DNA of 14,456 bases from positions 1 to 14,456 of the forward strand of contig JAHILC010000087.1 of NCBI GenBank assembly GCA_018897225.1. Reading direction: 5' to 3'. A program made the translations under genes and the position numbers. Positions 1 to 6,662 of the stretch are shown here, piece by piece. The stretch comes from Actinomycetota bacterium (GTDB taxonomy: Bacteria; Actinomycetota; Humimicrobiia; Humimicrobiales; Humimicrobiaceae). The number at the start of each line of letters is the position of its first letter. Within the stretch, counting starts at the first letter, position 1. The notes under the pieces were generated by a model. That model saw only the letters and a list, made by a program, of their open reading frames with translations, was not told where the DNA came from and ran no database searches.

Positions 1-257
1 TAATCTATATCTATTTTTTTGCAAGCTTCCTCCGCTGCAATCATACAGGCTTTATTTAGTTCCTCCTTGTAAACAAGCGCTCTTCCAATATCGGTAACCA
101 AACCTATGAGCAAAATAAAAAGCGGCATGAGAATTGCGGTAAAAATTAAAACATTGCCGGGGCTGCCCTGTTTGCTGTATTTACCCTGCTTAGCCTGGCT
201 GCCCTGATTTTCTCGATTACAGCGCAATTTTTTAAAATTCAACTTTTCCAAAATCAT
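1..257 (-). CDS. TadG-like pilus protein, N-terminal part (runs off window)
   Basis: An open frame of 85 codons starts at an ATG at 257 and continues through the left edge, so the C-terminus is missing. The start lies 26 nt inside the 3' end of the repeat-protein gene upstream, which suggests translational coupling; a GGTGG sequence precedes it. After a polar, Gln/Lys-rich leader comes a pseudopilin-like segment, GNVLIFTAILMPLFILLIGL, then a helix with charged residues (YKEELNKACMIAAEEAC). That layout fits the N-terminal domain of TadG-like Flp assembly proteins. The glutamate expected at +5 of a prepilin cleavage motif is Phe here, unlike in Flp and TadE of this operon, so it may be a membrane-anchored minor component rather than a processed pseudopilin. 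The family call rests on this segment and the position after tadE; the truncated length prevents checking for a C-terminal VWA domain. Confidence 0.65.
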   Translation of the reverse strand, partial: MILEKLNFKKLRCNRENQGSQAKQGKYSKQGSPGNVLIFTAILMPLFILLIGLVTDIGRALVYKEELNKACMIAAEEACKKIDID

Positions 258-1506
258 TGCCACCCAACCATTTATTTGCATCCGAAGCAGTCCCTTCTTT
301 TTTGATGTTTATGGATCTGTAACCATTTATTGGATTGCTGAAATAGACATGAACACTTGCCCCACTGGTCGAATATAGGTAAACATGCAGGATGCTTTCT
401 ATCCCGCCAGCAAAATCAAATTTAGCGCTTGCTTCGACAGATCCCTGGGAGGATTCCAAAACCTGACTATTGAATATCTCAACTTTGTCTGTACCTTTCT
501 CCTTGTACCTGCACACTTCTTCATAAATATACAACCTGCCTATTTTATTAATAGTATCAGGCATGCCAGTTTCGGGATTAAAAAGTTTCCAGCTGACCTT
601 AAGGTACATACTGCAGTCATTGCCTTGCGAGTCTTTATGCCACTTTGTAAAAATATATTTAGGATTTTTTTGGACTGCTACTTCGCCGTGAATAGGCTCT
701 GTAAAATAACCATCTGTAACCCATTTTTTTACATTTTCATAATGGCTTGTATTTACCCATTGCCTGTCTTTATATTCCTCCCAATAGCCCTGCTGGACCC
801 TGTATGAAGTGTCAACCCAGTACCTGCCTGTTCTTGTCTCCCAGTGAGAGCTATCAACAAGCCTGTAAGCAGTATAAGCCTGCAAATAACCGGAGCTGAC
901 CCATACAGAGTAATACTGTCTTACCTTTACATACTTCCTTATATAAACCCATTTTACCGCATAAATCCATCCACCCCTGCTTGGCCTGTAATCTATGACA
1001 TACTTTTCGGCAACATATTTTTCGCCATTATATGTTACCAGCTGAAGCCCTTGTGGCCTGGCTGCAAAAGAATAAACGCTCCAGCCATAACTTGTAGTAC
1101 CCTCAAATATTGTAAAGTTTACGGGAATTAAAACCTCCACGTCTCTATACCTGGTTTCATAATGCGACGTGTCCACGTATCTATATGCTGTATAAGGATC
1201 AAATCGTTTGGATTCTATCCATACTTTATATTCACCTGTCTTCCAATATCCTTGCGAGACAACATAAGATGAATCTACCCACCTTTTATTGACTACATCC
1301 TTGTAATAACCGTCATTGACCCAAACAGCGCAAGTTTCCCAGTGGGAAGTATCCACCCATACTGAAGAACCTTCAGGAACATCCACCTTCAGCCAGCTAT
1401 CTGAGAATAAATTTTGCGGGAAAATAAAAACTATCAAAAAAACAACTGCTAGAAATACTTTTGATATAAATATTTTATTTATTATTTTTTTTATTTTTTC
1501 TTCCAT
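232..1506 (-). CDS. Secreted aromatic-rich repeat protein inside the tad operon
   Basis: I do not recognise a named family. The 424-residue product has a charged N-terminus, one hydrophobic signal/anchor segment (about residues 14-36), then an extracytoplasmic region very rich in Trp, Tyr and Val. A short unit recurs: WVDTSHWET (50-58), WVDSSYVVSQGYW (76-88), YVDTSHYET (110-118), LVDSSHWET (216-224), WVDTSYRVQQGYW (230-242), WVNTSHYE (250-257), with WV(N/T)DGY(Y/F) partners at 62-68 and 262-268. Two similar super-blocks (about 49-120 and 199-268) flank a non-repetitive stretch. The C-terminal third (about 275-424) lacks repeats and looks beta-rich. There are four cysteines (59, 298, 332 and one neighbour region) but no catalytic motif I can see. 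It lies 18 nt after tadE and overlaps the TadG-like gene, so it is co-transcribed with the pilus genes. A surface or pilus-tip binding role is inference only. Confidence 0.8.
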   Translation of the reverse strand: MEEKIKKIINKIFISKVFLAVVFLIVFIFPQNLFSDSWLKVDVPEGSSVWVDTSHWETCAVWVNDGYYKDVVNKRWVDSSYVVSQGYWKTGEYKVWIESKRFDPYTAYRYVDTSHYETRYRDVEVLIPVNFTIFEGTTSYGWSVYSFAARPQGLQLVTYNGEKYVAEKYVIDYRPSRGGWIYAVKWVYIRKYVKVRQYYSVWVSSGYLQAYTAYRLVDSSHWETRTGRYWVDTSYRVQQGYWEEYKDRQWVNTSHYENVKKWVTDGYFTEPIHGEVAVQKNPKYIFTKWHKDSQGNDCSMYLKVSWKLFNPETGMPDTINKIGRLYIYEEVCRYKEKGTDKVEIFNSQVLESSQGSVEASAKFDFAGGIESILHVYLYSTSGASVHVYFSNPINGYRSINIKKEGTASDANKWLGGNDFGKVEF

Positions 1507-1524
1507 CTCTTAATTTCCTTTTTC

Positions 1525-1971
1525 TTATTCTTTTTCCTCAATTTGCATTACAGATTCTCCAACAATATCAATATAAGCATTCCCATCAGGCGAAAATGGA
1601 AAGATCTTTGCAAAAAATACAGGAATTTTATAAACAACTTGAACACTTACGATATCACCCGGGTCGGTACCGCTAATATTAATCTTTGCTTTTAGCCTGT
1701 CGCTAAAACTCCAGCCAGGAAGAGTTGATTTTGCATAATTTTCAATTGAGCCAATCGCTGCCTGCTCAGGATTATCAGCAAGAGTTGCAGCCCGGCTTGC
1801 TTCATAAGATGCTGAGTTAACGGCCACCTTGGCGTTAAGAATAAATCCGAACTGTACTATTCCTGACAAAAGAAGCAGGAAAAGTGGCATTATCAAAGCA
1901 AGCTCAAGCATGACATTACCATATTCACCTGACTGGTTTTTAGCTTTAGGTTTTATTAATTGCTTTTTCAT
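1525..1971 (-). CDS. tadE: TadE-like pseudopilin
   Basis: This 148-residue protein has the TadE pattern. A short polar leader ends at Gly18, followed by NVMLELALIMPLFLLLL with Glu23 at +5 after the predicted cleavage. That is the prepilin-peptidase motif used by Flp-type pilins. A single N-terminal transmembrane helix (about 19-45) precedes an extracytoplasmic domain that starts NAKVAVNSASYEASRAA, the conserved amphipathic segment of TadE/TadF proteins. In known Tad systems, TadE is processed by the TadV peptidase and helps assemble the Flp fibre; no peptidase gene is in this window. The gene is 26 nt after flp, with AGGT upstream of its ATG. Length and context fit the family well. TadE and TadF are hard to tell apart without alignment. 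Confidence 0.88.
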   Translation of the reverse strand: MKKQLIKPKAKNQSGEYGNVMLELALIMPLFLLLLSGIVQFGFILNAKVAVNSASYEASRAATLADNPEQAAIGSIENYAKSTLPGWSFSDRLKAKINISGTDPGDIVSVQVVYKIPVFFAKIFPFSPDGNAYIDIVGESVMQIEEKE

Positions 1972-1997
1972 TCTTACCTGTGTCTATTGGAAGCTAT

Positions 1998-2189
1998 TTA
2001 AAGGCTGCTTACTATGGTCTGAAATACGGATTGAAGCTTGTCTCCAAGCGTTGTTACAACTGCTATGCAAACAATCACAACAAGAGCAATATAAAGTGCC
2101 ATTTCTATCAGAGTTGCTCCCTTTTTATCACCTGCAATATATGCAATACATGCTGCAATTGATCTTGAGAATCTTTTTTGCTTTTTCAT
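1998..2189 (-). CDS. flp: Flp-type pilin, major pilus subunit
   Basis: The product is 63 residues. A basic leader ends at Gly24 and is followed by ATLIEMALYIALVVIVCIAV, so cleavage would leave a mature peptide of about 39 residues with Glu at +5. This is the Flp/Fap pilin signature, although the usual Tyr after the Glu is Met here. The hydrophobic helix is followed by the short polar tail (GDKLQSVFQTI) normal for Flp1-type subunits. Position between tadC and tadE supports the call. The ATG has the strongest Shine-Dalgarno in the operon (AAGGAGAG, 5 nt spacing), consistent with a subunit made in excess. A 45-nt gap separates it from tadC, where most neighbours overlap; I saw no terminator or clear promoter in it. 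Confidence 0.93.
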   Translation of the reverse strand: MKKQKRFSRSIAACIAYIAGDKKGATLIEMALYIALVVIVCIAVVTTLGDKLQSVFQTIVSSL

Positions 2190-2234
2190 TTTTCTCTCCT
2201 TACTATTTTTTATTTTTTAAAGAATCCAAATAAA

Positions 2235-2960
2235 TTAAAAAAGTATTTGTAGTTGCGGAATTACTGGTATTAAAAAAAGTGCAATAACAGGAATAAAAAT
2301 GAAAATAAATATTACTATAATTAAATTGCTTTCCAGTTTTTCTGCTTTCATTTTTAAAAAATCTCTCTGGTTTTCTCTCATAACTCTTGATAAATCCTTT
2401 AGAATATCTTTTACAGGATTGCCGATTATCTCGGATTGGGCCAGAACTTTAATTAAGTTTTTAAATTCGCTGCAGAATGAAAGTCTTGCAATAATATTAA
2501 AAGCTTCGGGCTTGCTATGCCCCTCTAAAATCTTTGTATGAAGCATCCTGAAAAGCTTGCTTGTTTCGCTGTTATAATTTCTGGAAATATAAGTCATTGC
2601 CTCATCAAGAGTCAGTCCTGCTTTAATCAAGGAAGAAAGCATATCTACAATATCAGGAAGCTCGCCAAGTATCTTTTTTCTTATAATTAATATTTTGTTT
2701 TTAATAACTTCTACAGGTAAAAGATAAAAGATAATAGCCGACAGAAGAGAATAGAGAATGAAATTCTTTCCAAATAAAAAACCTGAAAAAATAAAAATAA
2801 TTGCTGAACTAAAAGCTAAAATCAACCTTACGTGTATCAACCCTTCAATAGAGCTTATCCTGATTCCAAGCACTTTTATTATCCCTTGATCTTCAAATAA
2901 AAGAGCCAGATCCTGGGCAAGGCTTGTATTTTTTATATTGCCTGGCAAATTCAGTTTCAT
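2235..2960 (-). CDS. tadC: Tad pilus platform protein TadC (GspF/T2SSF family)
   Basis: A 241-residue inner-membrane protein. Two hydrophobic segments lie at about 43-83. Then comes a cytoplasmic T2SSF-type domain (about 100-205) beginning LGELPDIVDMLSSLIKAGLTLDEAM, which is typical of TadB/TadC platform proteins, and a C-terminal hydrophobic hairpin (about 211-240). In Tad systems TadB and TadC form the platform on which the TadA ATPase drives pilin insertion. The ATG overlaps the tadB stop by 4 nt (ATGA), with GGAGAGGG upstream. It is somewhat shorter than many TadC proteins, but all expected parts are visible. The TadC rather than TadB assignment follows gene order (A-B-C). Confidence 0.88.
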   Translation of the reverse strand: MKLNLPGNIKNTSLAQDLALLFEDQGIIKVLGIRISSIEGLIHVRLILAFSSAIIFIFSGFLFGKNFILYSLLSAIIFYLLPVEVIKNKILIIRKKILGELPDIVDMLSSLIKAGLTLDEAMTYISRNYNSETSKLFRMLHTKILEGHSKPEAFNIIARLSFCSEFKNLIKVLAQSEIIGNPVKDILKDLSRVMRENQRDFLKMKAEKLESNLIIVIFIFIFIPVIALFLIPVIPQLQILF

Positions 2961-3934
2961 TTTAAGCCACTGCCCTCTCCTGTTAAATTAACTAACTTGT
3001 TGATCAGCAAAATTCCAATAAAGTAGCTGACAGCAGAGTAAATTAAAATAAGCAACCCTACTTTCGACAATAAATTTTCCAGAAAATTCTTATTAATAAA
3101 AGAAGCTATTAGAAGCGAAATTATAGGTATAACCATAATGATATATGAAGTATATTTTGGACCTGAACTCAATATCCTTATATAATTGCTGATGCCTTTC
3201 TTTTCCCTTGTATACTCAATCTGGCTTTTTAAGAATTCAATCAAATCAACACCTTTTTCATTGGCAGCAATAAAACCCATCAAAGTTATTCCAATTATTT
3301 TACTTCGGCTTCTTTTTATCATTTTTTCCAAAGCCGCATTTAACAAAACACCTTTTCTGGTATCATTGATAACTGTTTCAAATTCCTTCTTTAAAGGGTC
3401 CTCAGCATTTTCTGTAGTTTTTTGAATGGCAACAAGAACATTTGGTGTTGCATATAAATTTCCTACAAGATCAATTAAAAAACTTTCCAGTTGGTCTTCC
3501 TTTCTGGCATTTTCCCTCCGGCCACGCAAGTTTATGAAAATAAAAATTAAAACCAGGCAAAAGCTCCCAAGCAGCAAAGATAATAAGATACCTTGCTTTA
3601 AAAAGAGGCCAGGGATGATAATTGCAGAAACTAAAATCGAAATAACAATTAAAAAAGTTCTTGCATCCATATTTATAGAATTACTTTTAAGCCAATCTTC
3701 AACCATACAAACAACTGATCTTGCTTTCCTTTTTTTCCCACCCCAACTCCCACTCCGATCCCCAGCGCCATAAATGTCGCTAAAAAAATTGTCCTCGAGT
3801 TTAGCGCTGCTGCCATATCGAGTCAATCTTTTTATGATGTCTCTTTTCCTTTCTACAAAATACAGGGAAAGGCTGCTAAATATGTATAAGAAACCAAGAA
3901 TTATAATTGCAGTAATTGTTATAGACAGCTTAAT
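2957..3934 (-). CDS. tadB: Tad pilus platform protein TadB (GspF/T2SSF family), probable non-standard start
   Basis: An inner-membrane platform protein partnering TadC. The first ATG/GTG/TTG in frame is a TTG at 3826 (289 residues), but the frame stays open upstream to a TGA just above position 3934. The 36 added codons encode a transmembrane segment and basic stop (SITITAIIILGFLYIFSSL, then ERKRDIIKR), which is how TadB proteins normally begin. The best-placed initiator is ATT at 3934, with AGGTG 7 nt upstream; CTG at 3928 is the alternative. I therefore extended the gene, giving about 325 residues, the usual TadB size. The extension overlaps tadA by 16 nt. Further on there are two hydrophobic segments (about 90-125 in the long form), the T2SSF domain (EDQLESFLIDLVGNLYATPN onward) and a C-terminal membrane hairpin. 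The family is secure; the exact start is not. Confidence 0.85.
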   Translation of the reverse strand: MKLSITITAIIILGFLYIFSSLSLYFVERKRDIIKRLTRYGSSAKLEDNFFSDIYGAGDRSGSWGGKKRKARSVVCMVEDWLKSNSINMDARTFLIVISILVSAIIIPGLFLKQGILLSLLLGSFCLVLIFIFINLRGRRENARKEDQLESFLIDLVGNLYATPNVLVAIQKTTENAEDPLKKEFETVINDTRKGVLLNAALEKMIKRSRSKIIGITLMGFIAANEKGVDLIEFLKSQIEYTREKKGISNYIRILSSGPKYTSYIIMVIPIISLLIASFINKNFLENLLSKVGLLILIYSAVSYFIGILLINKLVNLTGEGSGLK

Positions 3935-5109
3935 TTGTAATCACCTGCCTCGTTTAAATGCTTATCGACTAGTACTATTTCACTGATTTTCCTGTTTTTT
4001 ATGTTCAAGTTTTCATCTTTTTCACATTCCAGAAATAAAACCGTATCAATTGCTCTTGATACTATTTTTTTAACCACGCTGCTGCTCAAGTTAGACTTGT
4101 ATTCCATTGCAAGCATTTCAAGCCTGAGCAGCCCATCATAGGCCGAATCAGAATGTATGGTACTGAAACTTCCACGATGTCCCGTATTTAATGCCTGAAG
4201 CATTTGATAGGCAGCCATGCAATCTCTTACCTCACCTACAATAATTCTATCTGCCTTCATTCGGAGAGTTTCGTAGACAAGCCTATCCTGGCTAATATCA
4301 TTATCTGCTTCCCTTGATTTTGGCCTTGTTGTCAGCATCCTTACGTACGGATGGCTACCCAGTTTAATTTCAGGCAAGTCCTGAATTATATTAATGATTT
4401 CACTTTTGGGTATTAATTTTGCAAGCGTGTTAAGCAACGTAGTTTTGCCTGAACCCATTGAACCTGCAATTAAAATATTTTTTTTATCCTGAATCAAGCC
4501 CTTAAGTACACTAAATATCCCGTTGTTAAACATTCCGAGCTCAAGTAAATCCTGGAGCTCAAAATCAAGGCAGTTAAAAACTCTTATAGATATATAAATC
4601 CTGTCAGAGACAGGCGGAATTACTATCGAGCATCTGCTTCCATCATAAAGCTCAGTGTTTAAAAATGGCATTCTCTGGTCAACAGTCTTGCCAGAGCTTG
4701 CTTTAATGCGATCAATTATCAATAGTACTTCATCGATACTGCCAAATACTTCCCCCAGATACTTCTTTTCACCATTACTTATCACAAGCATTTCCCTGTC
4801 TTGAATAAAAATGTCAGTTACTTTCTTGTCTGAAAGATATTTTTCCAGCACTCCCAGGCCAAATATTTCAGAAATAGCATATTCCAGAAAATCCTGGCTT
4901 ACTTCGAACTCAAGCAATGGAAATCTTCTATAAATTTCACTATTTATAAGCATGAATAATTTGTCTTTGTATTCTGCCCTGTTGAGTGAAAAAGGGTTCA
5001 GGAAATCCTTATCATTTTTAACTTTATCCTTAACAGCAGTTATTATTTCTTTTTCCTGTTCGGGATTAAATATTTGATTTTTATCCAATAACCTATCTTT
5101 TAAGCTCAT
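3919..5109 (-). CDS. tadA: Tad pilus assembly ATPase TadA/CpaF (type II/IV secretion ATPase)
   Basis: A cytoplasmic hexameric motor ATPase that powers Flp pilus assembly through the TadB/TadC platform. In 396 residues it shows an N-terminal domain (about 1-120), Walker A GSMGSGKT (216-223), an acidic box IIQDLPEI (241-248), Walker B RIIVGEVRD (288-296) and the histidine box TGHRGSFSTIHS (309-320). The upstream stretch DRIKASSGKTVDQRMPFLNT, with DGSRCSIVIPP after it, is typical of the CpaF/TadA branch of VirB11-like ATPases. All catalytic motifs look intact. Its ATG overlaps the stop of the upstream ParA-like gene by 4 nt, and its 3' end overlaps the proposed tadB start, so it sits in a tightly coupled operon. 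Confidence 0.95.
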   Translation of the reverse strand: MSLKDRLLDKNQIFNPEQEKEIITAVKDKVKNDKDFLNPFSLNRAEYKDKLFMLINSEIYRRFPLLEFEVSQDFLEYAISEIFGLGVLEKYLSDKKVTDIFIQDREMLVISNGEKKYLGEVFGSIDEVLLIIDRIKASSGKTVDQRMPFLNTELYDGSRCSIVIPPVSDRIYISIRVFNCLDFELQDLLELGMFNNGIFSVLKGLIQDKKNILIAGSMGSGKTTLLNTLAKLIPKSEIINIIQDLPEIKLGSHPYVRMLTTRPKSREADNDISQDRLVYETLRMKADRIIVGEVRDCMAAYQMLQALNTGHRGSFSTIHSDSAYDGLLRLEMLAMEYKSNLSSSVVKKIVSRAIDTVLFLECEKDENLNIKNRKISEIVLVDKHLNEAGDYKLSCL

Positions 5110-5891
5110 CCTTGATTTCCGTTTAACCTGGATAGTATTTTGCTTAGCTGCTTATAAAGCCTTGTTTTAAAAATCTTATTTTTATTAAATACAAAAAGAG
5201 ACTTGTCGTATCTTGGGTCGTAAGATATAAAAGCTTCTACGGGAAAGTCTGCAATTTTTGCAAAATCCCATATTTTAAAAAGCTTAAATAACTTCTTTTT
5301 ATTAATAATGACTTTGATTTTATCTTTTGAAATGGCGAATTTCTCAGTTAAAATACAAAACAGGCTTGAAATTCTTGAAAAGCTTTCGAGAGAATGCTCA
5401 CTTACAAGCAAGATAACATCTGATAGCCTTAAAACATCAAGAAGAGTGCCATTAATTACTGTCTGAGTATCTATAACAATACAGTCATATTCGCTGGTTA
5501 AGAACTTAAAAAGCCTGTGCACATCTGTTTCTTTTATCCTCTCAGCAACTAATGGATCTGAAACACCTTTCATAACATCGAGGTTTTTAAAAATATTCTT
5601 TACATAATACCCAAATTTTTCCGGAAACCTTAAGGCTAGTTCAAAAGATTTTTCAGATTCAATGTCAAAAACTGCTCCAAAATCACCAGGCGAGCTATCA
5701 ACTTCCAGCAGCAAAGTCCTCTTATGCAGCTCTTTTGCAAAACATAATCCTGCAGTTATGGCAATTGAAGTTTTTCCTGCTCCGCCTTTATTGGAAATCA
5801 CGGAAATTATGCAGCACTCTGGATTTTTAGCAGGAAGGACTTTATTATTTTTCAACTCAAGGTAGCTGTCAATAATTACAAGATTTTCCAT
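5106..5891 (-). CDS. ParA/MinD-family ATPase of the tad locus (TadZ-like)
   Basis: A 261-residue P-loop ATPase with a complete deviant Walker A motif, KGGAGKTS (35-42), including both the signature lysine and the canonical P-loop lysine. It is followed by LLEVDSSPGDFG (61-72) and a Walker B-like CIVIDTQ (137-143). There is no receiver-like N-terminal domain, only about 28 residues before the ATPase fold. Proteins of this family in Tad clusters (TadZ/CpaE) help place the pilus machine at a cell pole or membrane site; this is inferred from the family, not visible in the sequence. It lies between cpaB and tadA and overlaps tadA by 4 nt. The operon also encodes a longer CpaE-like protein with a degenerate Walker A, so this may be the active ATPase partner of an inactive or weaker paralogue. 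Confidence 0.85.
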   Translation of the reverse strand: MENLVIIDSYLELKNNKVLPAKNPECCIISVISNKGGAGKTSIAITAGLCFAKELHKRTLLLEVDSSPGDFGAVFDIESEKSFELALRFPEKFGYYVKNIFKNLDVMKGVSDPLVAERIKETDVHRLFKFLTSEYDCIVIDTQTVINGTLLDVLRLSDVILLVSEHSLESFSRISSLFCILTEKFAISKDKIKVIINKKKLFKLFKIWDFAKIADFPVEAFISYDPRYDKSLFVFNKNKIFKTRLYKQLSKILSRLNGNQG

Positions 5892-5905
5892 AAAATTTAT
5901 TAACC

Positions 5906-6649
5906 TTAATTTTTTTCCACAATAATTTTGTATTTATCTTCTTTAGTTATACGTGAAATAAGCGGGGCTTCTTTTATACTGCATTTGATATAAATATAAT
6001 AGGTGTCTTTACTGTTGTTTGAGATTACATTTTTTTCCTTATTTGCAATTTTTTTAATTTCAACTATCTCAAGGTTCCTAATAACTATCTGGCTGCTTAC
6101 TACTACTATCTTTTCAGAAACCTGTAAAACATCAGAATTAAGATAATTATTTTCAGCATTGCTGTCTTTCAATCCTTCATCGGTGGCTGAATTGTTATAA
6201 TAAAATGAATTTGCAAGATCCTTATCCATCTCAGTTGAGACAATTGAAATAGTACTGCCTTTTTTAAGCTCATCAAGTATCGGCTCCGGGTAGCTTACAT
6301 TTAAAGCCAGCAGAACTTCCCCTTTTTTCAGGCTGTCAGTAATGCTTTGGTTTGGGTTTTCCTCAAAAATATCATTTGTTATCGGGTCATCTTTCTTTCT
6401 ATCAATCATCACAACTTTTCCAATTAAATCCGATTTTTTAGTTAAATAATTCTTGGGAAGAGCTGACTTTAAATAAGTCCTGATGCAAATATCGGCGTCG
6501 CTTATAAAATCTCCTGCGCTTAAATCTTTGGCAGCAACTATTATTTCCTGCCTATCCAAATAATTGCTTAAAAAAAGATAAGTCCCAGCTCCGATAATTA
6601 GCGCGCCGATGACTGCAAGCCATAAATATTTTTTATAGGAAAAGTTCAT
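5906..6649 (-). CDS. cpaB: Pilus assembly protein CpaB/RcpC (SAF domain)
   Basis: A 247-residue protein with an N-terminal membrane anchor (about 8-29) and then a SAF domain: EIIVAAKDLSAGDFISDADI (35-54) and LIGKVVMIDRKKDDPIT (75-91). This is the layout of CpaB/RcpC proteins, which act at the cell envelope in Flp pilus assembly or secretion. A second conserved block follows (EVLLALNVSYPEPILDELKKGSTISIVS, about 111-138). The stretch at about 145-175 is rich in Asn, Ser, Asp and Tyr and looks like a low-complexity insertion. AAGGA overlapping the cpaE stop codon serves as ribosome-binding site for its ATG, 13 nt downstream. No secretin (CpaC/RcpA) gene is adjacent, which may mean a single-membrane envelope or that it lies elsewhere. 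Confidence 0.85.
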   Translation of the reverse strand: MNFSYKKYLWLAVIGALIIGAGTYLFLSNYLDRQEIIVAAKDLSAGDFISDADICIRTYLKSALPKNYLTKKSDLIGKVVMIDRKKDDPITNDIFEENPNQSITDSLKKGEVLLALNVSYPEPILDELKKGSTISIVSTEMDKDLANSFYYNNSATDEGLKDSNAENNYLNSDVLQVSEKIVVVSSQIVIRNLEIVEIKKIANKEKNVISNNSKDTYYIYIKCSIKEAPLISRITKEDKYKIIVEKN

Positions 6650-6662
6650 TTAAAAAATATCC

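Noticed and set aside
385-1131. Long plus-strand open frames opposite the repeat protein
   Set aside because: They mirror the Trp/Tyr-rich minus-strand gene, lack ribosome-binding sites and recognisable domains, and sit inside a gene with clear signal peptide and repeats.
2957-3826. tadB starting at the TTG at 3826
   Set aside because: It would remove the N-terminal membrane segment typical of TadB and has no well-spaced ribosome-binding site; the open frame above it encodes that segment.
3186-3986. Plus-strand open frames opposite tadB
   Set aside because: The minus strand has a clear T2SSF protein; the plus frames have low-complexity hydrophobic translations and no start signals.
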